64,000 nt of DNA from Prevotella aff. ruminicola Tc2-24. GTDB taxonomy: Bacteria > Bacteroidota > Bacteroidia > Bacteroidales > Bacteroidaceae. The translations under genes were made by a program, and so were the position numbers. The DNA is taken from assembly GCF_900110895.1 (NCBI RefSeq), contig NZ_FOIQ01000001.1, positions 944,585 to 1,008,584 on the forward strand. The letters are read 5' to 3'. Shown here one piece after another: positions 51,370-60,441 of the stretch; positions within the stretch are counted from its first letter, which is position 1; every line of letters begins with the position of its first letter. Below the pieces are notes generated by a model. That model had not been told where the DNA came from, did no database searches, and worked only from the letters and a program-made list of their open reading frames with translations.

Positions 51370-52503
51370 ATGATTCTCGAGAAACTTTCACTCATCAACT
51401 ACAAGAATATCGCTACGGCCACGCTTGACCTCTCACCGAAGATTAATTGTCTGATTGGCAAGAACGGTGTAGGCAAGACCAACGTGCTCGACGCGATTTA
51501 CTTTCTGTCGTTCTGCCACTCTGCCAGCAATCCCATTGACTCGCAGGTGATCCGGCATGGACAGGATTTCTTTGTAATTGAAGGAGACTATCTGAGTGAC
51601 GACTGGCACAAGGAATCTGAGCACTCCCCCACTTTACAGATCTACTGCGGCATGAAGCGTGGAACAAAGAAGCACTTCAAGCGCAACAAAAAAGAGTATA
51701 AACGACTATCGGAGCATATCGGACTGATTCCTGCGGTATTCGTATCACCTTCGGACACCCTGCTAATTGAGGGAGGGAGTGAGGAGCGTCGACGACTGAT
51801 GGATATGGTCATCTCGCAATATGACCATGGCTATATCGAGGCGATGAACCGTTATAACAAGGCACTTCAACAACGCAATGCCATGCTGAAGATGGAGGAA
51901 GAGCCAGACCCAGAGATACTCAGTCTATGGGAGGAGCAGATGGCAGTCGAAGGTGAGGCTGTCTTCCAACGTCGTGATGCCTTCGTAAAAGCGTTAACAC
52001 CTGTGTTTCAGCGTTATTACGAGACCATATCCGGCAACCACGAACAGGTAGGCCTGAACTATATCTCCCATTGTCAGCGCGGTCCACTTCTGGAGGTCAT
52101 CAGACGAGACCGCTCGAAAGACCGTATCATGGGGTTCTCCCTGCACGGCATTCACCGCGACGACCTGGAATTCACTCTGGGTGGTCACCCGATGAAACGC
52201 GAAGGCAGTCAAGGACAGCACAAGACATTCGCCATCTCCCTAAAATTGGCGCAGTTCGATTTTCTCCGTCGAACAAACAGTCATACGACTCCTCTGCTGC
52301 TGCTCGATGACATCTTTGACAAACTCGATGCCGAACGTGTAGAACAGATTGTCAAACTGGTGGCTGGTGATGACTTCGGACAGATCTTCATCACAGACAC
52401 GAACAGGGAACATCTGGATCAAATACTGAGTCGTTCGTCACACGACTACAAGATCTTCCATGTGTCGGATGGAGAGATAGAAATGAAGAACGGCCATGTT
52501 TAA
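51370..52503 (+). CDS. recF: DNA replication/repair protein RecF
   Basis: ATG at 51370 gives MILEKLSLINYKNIATATL, the normal RecF start; an upstream in-frame extension crosses the promoter and is rejected. The 377-residue SMC-like ATPase has Walker A GKNGVGKTN, signature-type SQGQHKTFAISLKLAQ and Walker B LLLLDDIFDKLD. RecF helps load RecA at single-stranded gaps. The stop overlaps the DUF721 gene by 8 nt, the usual recF-dciA neighbourhood. Confidence 0.96.
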   Translation: MILEKLSLINYKNIATATLDLSPKINCLIGKNGVGKTNVLDAIYFLSFCHSASNPIDSQVIRHGQDFFVIEGDYLSDDWHKESEHSPTLQIYCGMKRGTKKHFKRNKKEYKRLSEHIGLIPAVFVSPSDTLLIEGGSEERRRLMDMVISQYDHGYIEAMNRYNKALQQRNAMLKMEEEPDPEILSLWEEQMAVEGEAVFQRRDAFVKALTPVFQRYYETISGNHEQVGLNYISHCQRGPLLEVIRRDRSKDRIMGFSLHGIHRDDLEFTLGGHPMKREGSQGQHKTFAISLKLAQFDFLRRTNSHTTPLLLLDDIFDKLDAERVEQIVKLVAGDDFGQIFITDTNREHLDQILSRSSHDYKIFHVSDGEIEMKNGHV

Positions 52504-52786
52504 GAGAGACGTCAAGAGCATCAAAGATCTGATTCTAAGGAATCTGCGAGTACAGGGATTGGAGACACCTCTGTTACAGAAACGACTGATTGACTCATGG
52601 CAAAGCGTCGCAGGAGAGGTTATAGCCACCTACACCAAGGATCTCTATATCCGTAATCAAACGCTATTCGTACACCTGACTAGTCCGGCTCTACGCGCAG
52701 ACCTGTCCATGCGACGACAAGAACTGGTAAAACGATTGAACGAACAAGTAGGCAGTCAGGTGATTGCCGACATCCGTTTTCACTAG
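52496..52786 (+). CDS. DUF721 protein (DciA-like helicase loader)
   Basis: This 96-residue protein has the DUF721 (DciA) layout: SIKDLILRNLRVQGLETPLL, then LIDSWQSVAGEVIATYTKDL, then an ARLTSPALRADLSMRR-type KH-like strand pair (LFVHLTSPALRADLSM). DciA loads DnaB helicase in most bacteria without DnaC. The gene overlaps recF by 8 nt. It ends convergently with the MTHFS gene, their stops overlapping by 4 nt. Confidence 0.9.
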   Translation: MFKRDVKSIKDLILRNLRVQGLETPLLQKRLIDSWQSVAGEVIATYTKDLYIRNQTLFVHLTSPALRADLSMRRQELVKRLNEQVGSQVIADIRFH

Positions 52787-53313
52787 ATCACGATATCCAC
52801 GGAAACGTCATGCCTTTCAATAGGCACATTCTCCACCTTCTGGAATTCAAAACACACCCCGATGGTATGTAGGGGAACGGTTCCCAATGCACGAAGAAAA
52901 CGATCGTAATAACCTTTACCTCTTCCCAATCGATGCCCTTGGGCATCAAAGGCCACACCTGGTATCAATGCGACATCTATTTGATTATAGTCGGTGAAAG
53001 AATCGCCTACGGCTTCCATAATATGGAAAGCTCCCTCCTGCAAGTCGGCAGCCGATGTATAGCGTCGTAGCTCCATTCCTCCATCATCAAGCACCTTTGG
53101 CAGAAGCACCGTTTTCCCCATAGCCACAAGATCATCAATCAACTGATGAGTATCCACCTCGTCGGGCAAGGAATAAAAGGCCATGACAACAGAAGCATCA
53201 CGAAGATGCGGTGCCAGTCGCTTCACGACAGTCTGCGACAGTGTCTCAAGCTGCTGTCGAGAGTACTGTCGTCTACGTTCCTTGACCAGCAGGCGCAACT
53301 CATCTTTAAGCAT
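52783..53313 (-). CDS. 5-formyltetrahydrofolate cyclo-ligase
   Basis: This 176-residue protein fits 5-FCL/MTHFS: an N-terminal helix (LRLLVKERRRQYSRQQLETL), PDEVDTHQLIDDL, MGKTVLLPKV, ALIPGVAFDAQGHRLGRGKGYYDRFL and the C-terminal IGVCFEFQ. It converts 5-formyl-THF to 5,10-methenyl-THF using ATP. The start overlaps the S41 protease gene by 8 nt, so it is the last gene of the M3-deaminase-S41-MTHFS operon. Confidence 0.95.
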   Translation of the reverse strand: MLKDELRLLVKERRRQYSRQQLETLSQTVVKRLAPHLRDASVVMAFYSLPDEVDTHQLIDDLVAMGKTVLLPKVLDDGGMELRRYTSAADLQEGAFHIMEAVGDSFTDYNQIDVALIPGVAFDAQGHRLGRGKGYYDRFLRALGTVPLHTIGVCFEFQKVENVPIERHDVSVDIVI

Positions 53314-55009
53314 GGGCGATACGTGTTGTACCCGTCATTCGTATACGTCCGTCAAAGAGCATGGCAACCTTCTTGGCAATCTTCGTATCAGAGGCACCTT
53401 TCTTAGGGAAGGCAGTTCCACTACGGAACAGTCGGAGGGCCTCCATAACAGCCGGGTCATCTTGATTCAGATACTCTGTCCACGCCTGATCATTGAGGAT
53501 ATTATAGATAATACGACTATAGACAAACCGTTCCAACAACTTACGCGACTTTTGTATCATGAGGTTACGCCGTTTCAGTCCGTTCTTGTCGGCAAATGAA
53601 ACAAACTCCTCCAATGTATTCTGTTTCTTCAGGTAAGTCTCTAACTCCTTCACTTCATCGAAAGTACTCAGTTTACTACGGTGCTCATCGGTGTAGTTAT
53701 AGGCAAACTGCAGAATCAGCCCCGACATGGAAGCCTCTTTATAGTACGACGTCATCCCAAGCGTATCCTCAGGCACGAAGATGTCAGGAGTGATGCCACC
53801 ACCACCGTAGACCACACGACCATTGGCGGTATGATAAGCCGGCCCTGTGTGCTTGATGCTATCCTGCGAGAAGAACTCACCATGCTGGTAACGGTTAATC
53901 CAGTCCTCCTCATAACTCTTGCTATCGTCGTAAGGTTTCTGGATGCAACGGCCAGAAGGCGTATAATAGCGGGCAATAGTCAGACGGATCATGGAATGGT
54001 CGCTGAACTCCATCGGCTTCTGGACCAGTCCTTTACCAAACGAACGACGACCGACGATTGTTCCTCTGTCATTATCCTGAATGGCACCGGCAAGAATCTC
54101 AGAGGCAGATGCAGATATTTCATCGACGAGAATCACCAGTGGTATCTGCTGATAAGAGCCACGACCATCAGCACGATACTCCTGACGCGGATAGCGCCTT
54201 CCTTCGGTATAGACAATCAGCTGTCCCTTCGACAAGAACTCATTCGCAATCTGCACAGCCGACTCCAGGTAGCCACCCGTATTACTCCTCAGGTCTATAA
54301 CCAGGTTACCGAAGCTCTGTTGTGACAACTTAGCCAGTGCGATGAGCAGTTCGGGGTATGTATTTTCACCGAAGTTCTTGATCTTAATGTACCCACTATG
54401 CTCGTCGAGCATATAACAAGCGGTAACACTCTTGGTCGGTATCTCTCCTCTAGTGACCGTGATATGACGGATTTTCTTTTCACCGTAGCGCACAATACCG
54501 AGTTTCACCTTTGTGTCTTTCGGCCCCTTCAGATGATGCATGGCCTCTTCATTGGTCACTTTCTTACCGACGAACGAGGAATCATCGACCTCAACTATCT
54601 TGTCGCCAGCAATCACGCCTGCCCGTTCTGCCGGTCCGTTACCGATGACATTCTGCACCCGGATTGTATCCTGACGGACCACGAACTCTATACCGATGCC
54701 AGAGAATGAGCCGCGCAGGTCATCGTTAGCTATCTGTCCGTCACGCGCAGTGATATAGACCGAGTGAGGGTCCAGCTCACCGAGAATCTGCGGCATGGCC
54801 TTCTCAACCAGATCATTGATATTGACAGTATCCACATATTGGTCATCAATAATATGCAGCAAGTTGTTGAGCTTATTTCCACTCGTATTGATAATATTCA
54901 GCCGGTTGCCAGAAAAATGGTTGGCATAGAAGGAGCCCACCATGATACCGAGGACGACACATAAGGCCATCCACAATGGTGTATACCGGTTTGTCCTATT
55001 CTTACTCAT
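53306..55009 (-). CDS. S41 family C-terminal processing peptidase (CtpA-like)
   Basis: This 567-residue protein has an N-terminal membrane segment or signal (LWMALCVVLGIMVGSFYANHF), a PDZ domain (GIGIEFVVRQDTIRVQNVIG) and the S41 catalytic region. The catalytic Ser lies in DEISASASEILAGAIQDND and the Lys in GRRSFGKGLVQ. It acts in the periplasm on C-terminal tails of secreted or membrane proteins. It overlaps the deaminase gene by 8 nt upstream and MTHFS by 8 nt downstream, so all are translationally coupled. Confidence 0.94.
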   Translation of the reverse strand: MSKNRTNRYTPLWMALCVVLGIMVGSFYANHFSGNRLNIINTSGNKLNNLLHIIDDQYVDTVNINDLVEKAMPQILGELDPHSVYITARDGQIANDDLRGSFSGIGIEFVVRQDTIRVQNVIGNGPAERAGVIAGDKIVEVDDSSFVGKKVTNEEAMHHLKGPKDTKVKLGIVRYGEKKIRHITVTRGEIPTKSVTACYMLDEHSGYIKIKNFGENTYPELLIALAKLSQQSFGNLVIDLRSNTGGYLESAVQIANEFLSKGQLIVYTEGRRYPRQEYRADGRGSYQQIPLVILVDEISASASEILAGAIQDNDRGTIVGRRSFGKGLVQKPMEFSDHSMIRLTIARYYTPSGRCIQKPYDDSKSYEEDWINRYQHGEFFSQDSIKHTGPAYHTANGRVVYGGGGITPDIFVPEDTLGMTSYYKEASMSGLILQFAYNYTDEHRSKLSTFDEVKELETYLKKQNTLEEFVSFADKNGLKRRNLMIQKSRKLLERFVYSRIIYNILNDQAWTEYLNQDDPAVMEALRLFRSGTAFPKKGASDTKIAKKVAMLFDGRIRMTGTTRIAHA

Positions 55010-55442
55010 ATTCTTTTGTCGAATTAATATCCATGAATATCACCTCAATACCCGCACGCTTCAGCAGGTCAATGCCATCGGTAAGACGATACTGTTCACC
55101 ATAGACCACACGTTTGATGCCGGCCTGAATAATCAGTTTGGCACACTCGATACACGGTGAGGCCGTGATATAGATGGTTGCCCCGTCGCTGTTGTTATTG
55201 CTCCGTGCCAACTTGGTTATGGCATTCGCCTCAGCATGGAGCACATAAGGCTTTGTCACGTTATTATCGTCCTCACACACATTCTCGAAACCGCTGGGCG
55301 TACCATTATAACCATCACTGATGATCATTTTGTTCTTGACCACCAGAGCACCCACCTGTCGACGCTGGCAGTAGGAATTCTCCGCCCAAATACGTGCCAT
55401 CCTTAGATAGCGCATGTCCAGCTTCTGTTGTTTCTCGTCCAT
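55002..55442 (-). CDS. Deoxycytidylate deaminase (ComEB/dCMP deaminase)
   Basis: This 146-residue protein has the zinc deaminase motifs HAEANAITKLARSNNN (His ligand, catalytic Glu) and SPCIECAKLIIQAGI (Cys ligands). The length and YNGTPSGFENVCEDDNN resemble dCMP deaminases (ComEB type), which supply dUMP for dTMP synthesis. It lies 8 nt after the M3 peptidase gene and overlaps the S41 gene by 8 nt. Confidence 0.94.
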   Translation of the reverse strand: MDEKQQKLDMRYLRMARIWAENSYCQRRQVGALVVKNKMIISDGYNGTPSGFENVCEDDNNVTKPYVLHAEANAITKLARSNNNSDGATIYITASPCIECAKLIIQAGIKRVVYGEQYRLTDGIDLLKRAGIEVIFMDINSTKEYE

Positions 55443-55450
55443 CGTTGTTA

Positions 55451-57538
55451 TTATTTCTTGTGATGATCCCTTCTGATGCCGTTCCTCTTCAAGAGCGCAT
55501 CAATAGTGGGCTCGCCCCCACGGAAACGCTTATAGAGAACCATCGGATTCTCCGTTCCACCCTTGGAGAGCACACAATCGCGAAAGCGTTGCGCCACCTG
55601 CGGACTGATTGTGCCGTGTTTCTTGAATAGACTAAAGGCATCAGCATCGAGGACCTCTGCCCATTTATAGCTGTAGTATCCCGCTGCGTAACCGCCGGCC
55701 ATGATATGCGAGAACTGAACAGTCATGCAGGTGTCAGGTAACTGCTCGGTGACCATAGCCTTCTCCCAAGCTTTCTTCTCAAAAGTAATGATATCTTCGT
55801 CGAATGCCTCCTTACGGGTATAATATGCCATATCAAGCAGACCGAAACTAACCTGACGCATGCAAGCATAGGCCACATTGAAGTTTCGACTCCTGACGAT
55901 GCGTGCTATCAGTTCATCAGGCAACGGCTCACCTGTCTGATAATGGAAGGCGAAGGTACGCAGGAATTTCTTCTCTATAGCGAAGTTCTCCATCAACTGA
56001 GAAGGCAACTCCACGAAATCCCACCACACATTCGTTCCACTCAGGCTCTCAAACCGAGTATTTGCGAACATCCCATGCAGAGAATGGCCGAACTCATGGA
56101 GGAAGGTTTCGACCTCACCTAGCGTTAACAAGGCAGGTTTCTCCGCTGTCGGTTTCGTAAGATTCATCACCACACTGACGTGCGGACGGTTGTTCACTCC
56201 TTTCCGGTCTATCCATTGTCCCTGATATTCAGTCATCCAGGCACCGCCCTGCTTCCCCTGCCGAGGATGGAAGTCTGCATAGAACACAGCCAGATAAGAC
56301 CCATCTCTGTCAAACACCTCATAGGCTTTCACGTCTGGATGGTACACGGGTATATCTTTGTTCTCCTTGAATGAGATGCCGTACAGGCTGTTAGCCAATC
56401 CGAAGACACCCTCAATAACCTTGGACAATTCGAAATAGGGGCGTAGCATCTCCGCGTCGATCTGATAACGCGCCAGCTTCAACTTATGCGCATAGAAGCC
56501 GAAGTCCCATGGCTCCAGTTTGAAGTGACGTCCTTCCATCTTCCGTGCCATCTTCTCAATCTCTTTGACCTCCTTAAGCGCTGTCGGTTTGTAGGCTTCA
56601 ATTAAGTTATTCAGCAGCTTATAGACATCACGCACATGACCCGCCATACGGTGTTTCAACACATAGTCAGCATAGGTCTTGTGTCCAAGTAACTGTGCCA
56701 GTTCACGCCGCAGGTTGATCAGACGTTTGCAGATCTCCACATTGTTCTCCGCATTATCATGCGTACACTCGGTATTTTTCGCCATATAGAGTTGCCGGCG
56801 GAGCTCACGTTGTGTCGAATAGGTCATGAATGGACTATAGCTCGGTGAGTCAAGCGTGATCACCCATCCCTCCTTATTCTGCTCTCTCGCGGTCTGAGCA
56901 GCCGCTTCACGAGCGGTATCTGGCAGTCCGTCAAGTTGCGCCTCATCTGTGATATGCAGAGTAAATGCCTTATTCTCCTTCAGCAGGTTCTGGGAGAACT
57001 GCAACCCCAGCATCGATGCCTCCTCCGTCAACTGCCGCAACCGTTCCTTTCCTGCTGCATCCAGTAAGGCACCGCTGCGAACAAAGCCATCGTAACAGTT
57101 GTCAAGAAGCATTTTCTCCTCTGGTGTCAACTTACGATGATGGCGATGCACATACTTGATACGCTCGAACAGTCGTTCATTCAGTCGGATATCGTTGGCA
57201 TGTTTGGTCAGGATGGGACTCATCTTCTGCGCCAAGGCATCCATCTCATCATTGGTCTCAGCAGAGAGCAAATTGAAGAATACTGTCGACACCCGCGACA
57301 GCAGATCATAGTATCCTTCACCATCCTTCTCATCATCAACACTGACTATGGTATTGTCGAAGGTCGGTTTCTCAGGATTATTAATGATTTTCTCTATCTG
57401 TTCGTCTTCACGGCGGATACCCTCAAGCATCGCCTCTTCATAGTCCTCCAGACGGATATGATCGAAGGGAGCCACTCCATGGGGGGTATCATAGGGCTGA
57501 AAAAACGGATTCTTTCTTTCTATATTTTCGTTCATCAT
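55451..57538 (-). CDS. M3 family metallopeptidase (dipeptidyl carboxypeptidase/oligopeptidase A-like)
   Basis: This 695-residue protein has the M3 zinc motif FLHEFGHSLHGMFANTRFES and downstream GTNVWWDFVELPSQLMENF. It has the size and layout of Dcp or OpdA (both ~680 residues), with no signal peptide, so it is cytoplasmic and degrades small peptides. Telling Dcp from oligopeptidase A needs alignment. It heads the operon M3-deaminase-S41-MTHFS from the consensus promoter 57560-57591. Confidence 0.95.
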   Translation of the reverse strand: MMNENIERKNPFFQPYDTPHGVAPFDHIRLEDYEEAMLEGIRREDEQIEKIINNPEKPTFDNTIVSVDDEKDGEGYYDLLSRVSTVFFNLLSAETNDEMDALAQKMSPILTKHANDIRLNERLFERIKYVHRHHRKLTPEEKMLLDNCYDGFVRSGALLDAAGKERLRQLTEEASMLGLQFSQNLLKENKAFTLHITDEAQLDGLPDTAREAAAQTAREQNKEGWVITLDSPSYSPFMTYSTQRELRRQLYMAKNTECTHDNAENNVEICKRLINLRRELAQLLGHKTYADYVLKHRMAGHVRDVYKLLNNLIEAYKPTALKEVKEIEKMARKMEGRHFKLEPWDFGFYAHKLKLARYQIDAEMLRPYFELSKVIEGVFGLANSLYGISFKENKDIPVYHPDVKAYEVFDRDGSYLAVFYADFHPRQGKQGGAWMTEYQGQWIDRKGVNNRPHVSVVMNLTKPTAEKPALLTLGEVETFLHEFGHSLHGMFANTRFESLSGTNVWWDFVELPSQLMENFAIEKKFLRTFAFHYQTGEPLPDELIARIVRSRNFNVAYACMRQVSFGLLDMAYYTRKEAFDEDIITFEKKAWEKAMVTEQLPDTCMTVQFSHIMAGGYAAGYYSYKWAEVLDADAFSLFKKHGTISPQVAQRFRDCVLSKGGTENPMVLYKRFRGGEPTIDALLKRNGIRRDHHKK

Positions 57539-57559
57539 TTCACTACATTATTCGGCATG

Positions 57560-57591
57560 CAAAAATACAAAAAAAGACAGACCCAAACAAA
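57560..57591 (-). promoter_or_regulatory. Promoter of the M3 peptidase operon
   Basis: On the minus strand TTTG (57591-57588), 20 nt, TATTTTTG (57567-57560). Confidence 0.82.
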
Positions 57592-57616
57592 TCTGCCCCT
57601 GTTATTTTATAATATT

Positions 57617-58279
57617 TCACATCAACAACCGTTCCAGTTGTGGTATCTCTATCCTACCACGGTGTAACTCAAGTAGTCCCTCACCTTGCAACATGTTTAA
57701 CGCACGCGACACATTTAGGCGACTGTCGTTCAATTCTTCGGCCAGACGCGTCATCAAAATATGGAACGACTTGGGCCCTGCCGGATAGACACAATGCAGT
57801 ACAAAAAAACGGACAACACGCTCTCTGAGCGACTGTGGACACCGCCGCCACGGCAGACCTAAGAGTTTCTGTGTCTGTGTGGCATAGAGATTCATCAGGT
57901 TCAGGCGGAACACCAGGAATTCTTCCGCCAGTCGGACGACCTCTTCTTTATCGATGGTTATGAAGTTCGCATCCGTCAACGCTGTGAAATCATGCGTGTA
58001 ACGCTGGAAATAGCCAAATATAGCCTCCTGCTGAAGAATATAAGGCGCCGACATCTGTTCCACAACCGAATATTGACGGTCTTCCGAGAAGGTCTCAATC
58101 TTGATAACACCGTTAATCAGGAAATACAACTGACTGCAGGCATCACCCGTCATCTGCACCGGTTTCCCCGCCCCCACTTTCGTAAAACCGAGACGAGTAT
58201 GTCCCGCGACAATCTCCAGATCATCGTGGCTCATTCCCTGGAACAGCGGGAACTGAAGCAGTTGGTCATATATCCTCAT
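57617..58279 (-). CDS. Crp/Fnr family transcription regulator
   Basis: This 220-residue protein has an N-terminal cyclic-nucleotide-binding-like beta barrel (residues ~15-110) and a C-terminal winged HTH (RLAEELNDSRLNVSRALNML, QGEGLLELHRGRIEIPQ). There is no cluster-binding Cys set, so it is not a typical Fnr; the effector is unknown. Its start is 2 nt after the ApbE stop, at the end of the DUF4199-GT2-DUF6452-DUF6048-ApbE-Crp cluster. Confidence 0.94.
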   Translation of the reverse strand: MRIYDQLLQFPLFQGMSHDDLEIVAGHTRLGFTKVGAGKPVQMTGDACSQLYFLINGVIKIETFSEDRQYSVVEQMSAPYILQQEAIFGYFQRYTHDFTALTDANFITIDKEEVVRLAEEFLVFRLNLMNLYATQTQKLLGLPWRRCPQSLRERVVRFFVLHCVYPAGPKSFHILMTRLAEELNDSRLNVSRALNMLQGEGLLELHRGRIEIPQLERLLM

Positions 58280-58281
58280 AG

Positions 58282-59316
58282 CTATTCCGCTATCTTATCA
58301 CGCAGAGATGGTGAGAACCATACGGCGTTGCGCCCATGTTCGTCACTATAGATAAAATAGGCCATCAGTTCAGGATGGCGCTCCAGAATCTGTTGGGCAC
58401 GCTCCAGACCCATAACCATGAATGAGGTGGCGTAGGCATCAGCAGTCGCACAGTTATTTGTCAGCACCGTAGCCGACAGAATATTATGCTGTACTGGATA
58501 ACCCGTTTTCGGATCAATGGTATGAGCATATTTCTTGCCGCCCTTATAGTAGAAGTTACGATAGTTTCCACTGGTAGCCATCGCCTTATCGGTCACATTA
58601 AGAACAGTCTGCAACTCATTCCCGACATTTAGAGAATCATCGGTTGGTTTCGTCACTCCAATCTTCCATGGAAGACGTTTTTCGTTTAGACCGCTTGTCA
58701 CGACCTCCCCACCAATTTCCACCATGAAGTTCTGTACACCTCGTTTGCGCAACAGTCGGGCCACGACATCGCAGCCATAACCTTTCGCAATAGCAGAACA
58801 ATCGAGCATCATCCTCGGATCACCTTTCCTAACCTTTCCGTTCTCCAGCGACAGTTTCCTATAACCCACAATCTCCATCAGACTGTCAACCTGTCCACGC
58901 GTAGGTTCGATACCATTCTTAAAACCAAACCCCCAGGCATTGACCAAAGGAGCGACCGTGATATCGAAGGCTCCGTCAGTCTCCCGTGACACTTTCATGG
59001 CCATCTGATAGACATCCATGAACATCTGATCGGGCACAACCTCCTCGTTCTGGTTGATGGCAGTGATTATTGACTGTTTGTTAAATGGCGACAACGACCG
59101 GTCAACCTTCATCAACTCTGCCTTGATGCTCCGACTGAGATCCGAGTCGCATTGGTAGGTAATATGATAAGATGTGCCGAAGATTAGGTCAGCATTCTTC
59201 TGATAAGGCATCGAGCGTTGCTGATGGATGACCAGGACTGTTCCGACGATGAGAAGCGCCAAGAATGGCAGCTGCCACATCAGTTTTTTCTTCTGTTTAT
59301 CCTCCATAGTCGTCAA
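58282..59316 (-). CDS. apbE: FAD:protein FMN transferase (ApbE)
   Basis: This 344-residue protein has an N-terminal membrane anchor (FLALLIVGTVLVIHQQ) and ApbE motifs: GTSYHITYQ, DCSAIAKGYGCDVVARLL, VEIGGEVVTSG and HTIDPKTGYPV, with the conserved Asp/Thr metal site. It attaches FMN covalently to a Thr/Ser of target proteins such as Rnf or Nqr subunits, which are not in this window. It lies between DUF6048 and crp in a continuous minus-strand cluster. Confidence 0.95.
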   Translation of the reverse strand: MTTMEDKQKKKLMWQLPFLALLIVGTVLVIHQQRSMPYQKNADLIFGTSYHITYQCDSDLSRSIKAELMKVDRSLSPFNKQSIITAINQNEEVVPDQMFMDVYQMAMKVSRETDGAFDITVAPLVNAWGFGFKNGIEPTRGQVDSLMEIVGYRKLSLENGKVRKGDPRMMLDCSAIAKGYGCDVVARLLRKRGVQNFMVEIGGEVVTSGLNEKRLPWKIGVTKPTDDSLNVGNELQTVLNVTDKAMATSGNYRNFYYKGGKKYAHTIDPKTGYPVQHNILSATVLTNNCATADAYATSFMVMGLERAQQILERHPELMAYFIYSDEHGRNAVWFSPSLRDKIAE

Positions 59317-59321
59317 CCGGC

Positions 59322-60011
59322 TTAGATATCGATAATCACATTAAAGGTACCTCCCAGACGCGTGTCACCATAAATGCCGAAACCAGGGACATACCATGTT
59401 TTTCCGATCTCACCGTCGGAATGGGCGATACGCCTCTTATACCTAACGCTCCAACCCAGATGAAGCGGACCGAACACCTTGGCGTCGACACCGATAACAG
59501 CCTCCAGCCAGTGGTAGTTACATGCCACATCATTCATTCCGTAGCCGGTCGGCCATTGCCACACAGGATCAGGGAATTCCGGGCAGGAGATATCAACCTT
59601 ATACGAGGTAAAGGCATAGCGCAGGCCACCATATAGACGGTTGGGCCCATGTTTAAACTTCAGGAGATTCTTGTCCACACCAATCTTGAAATAAGGCGCC
59701 GACGTACTATAACACATACCCGTCACCTCATCATCATGACTGGCTTTTCCTAGTCCTGCCTCGACAATTGGGAACCACTCGTCGTGCAGATTGATTCGCA
59801 GAGCCCCCTCGTACTGTCCGTAGTCTGAGAGTGCCATCTGTCCGGCACCCACAAGATCGAACGACACGGAGAAACCACGGAACAAGGGGATGGAGTCTTT
59901 CTGCATTTTGAAAAACTTCATCTGTGCCTGAGCAGTTGGTACCGTCAAGAGCATCAGCAGACTAATCGCTAACCTTCGGATAGATATAGAAATGTGTGGT
60001 ATTCTTGTCAT
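59322..60011 (-). CDS. DUF6048 beta-barrel-like protein
   Basis: This 229-residue protein has a signal peptide (SIRRLAISLLMLLTVPTAQA) and beta-strand-rich sequence with alternating residues (GGLRYAFTSYKVDIS, LHLGWSVRYKRRIAHS, GGTFNVIIDI) that fits an outer-membrane barrel. I recall it as DUF6048 from the pairing with DUF6452. Its start overlaps the DUF6452 gene by 50 nt, unusual in this window, but a later start would lose the signal peptide. Confidence 0.72.
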   Translation of the reverse strand: MTRIPHISISIRRLAISLLMLLTVPTAQAQMKFFKMQKDSIPLFRGFSVSFDLVGAGQMALSDYGQYEGALRINLHDEWFPIVEAGLGKASHDDEVTGMCYSTSAPYFKIGVDKNLLKFKHGPNRLYGGLRYAFTSYKVDISCPEFPDPVWQWPTGYGMNDVACNYHWLEAVIGVDAKVFGPLHLGWSVRYKRRIAHSDGEIGKTWYVPGFGIYGDTRLGGTFNVIIDI

Positions 60012-60441
60012 AATCCACTGATGGATTTTTTATCACAATAGAATCAATGAAATGCTTTGTATGACGTACGTCCGTGAGTCGATGGAAGAAAGAGGCATTA
60101 CAATCGACAGATTCGAAATGCGGGATATCGTCCTTTTTTACCCAAACGGTATCAAAGATGCTCATAGTCTTATTATAGACATTAAACACCAAGATATCCT
60201 CCGGATGAGAATAACTGACAGGAAGACTGAACGAGGCCTTACCTACATTTCTGTTAAGGATGATCGAGTCCGTGCCATCCTGACGGACAGTAGAGATTGT
60301 CAGCGTATCCATCAAGACCAGGGAGTCACCATCAGTATTGTAAAAACAATAGCGGGTGGTCACGGTATTATTCACCGGGCAATCGATAGATGAACAAGCT
60401 GCCAGCAGGATAGAGCAGAAGCAAAAGGTCAGTTTCCTCAT
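59962..60441 (-). CDS. DUF6452 lipoprotein
   Basis: This 159-residue protein has an SPII signal with lipobox LAAC (Cys at ~16), then short beta strands (NNTVTTRYCFYNTDGDSLVL and DTLTISTVRQDGTDSIIL). It matches my memory of DUF6452, usually next to DUF6048. The pair probably forms an envelope assembly unit; the function is unknown to me. It overlaps the GT2 gene by 4 nt. Confidence 0.75.
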   Translation of the reverse strand: MRKLTFCFCSILLAACSSIDCPVNNTVTTRYCFYNTDGDSLVLMDTLTISTVRQDGTDSIILNRNVGKASFSLPVSYSHPEDILVFNVYNKTMSIFDTVWVKKDDIPHFESVDCNASFFHRLTDVRHTKHFIDSIVIKNPSVDYDKNTTHFYIYPKVSD

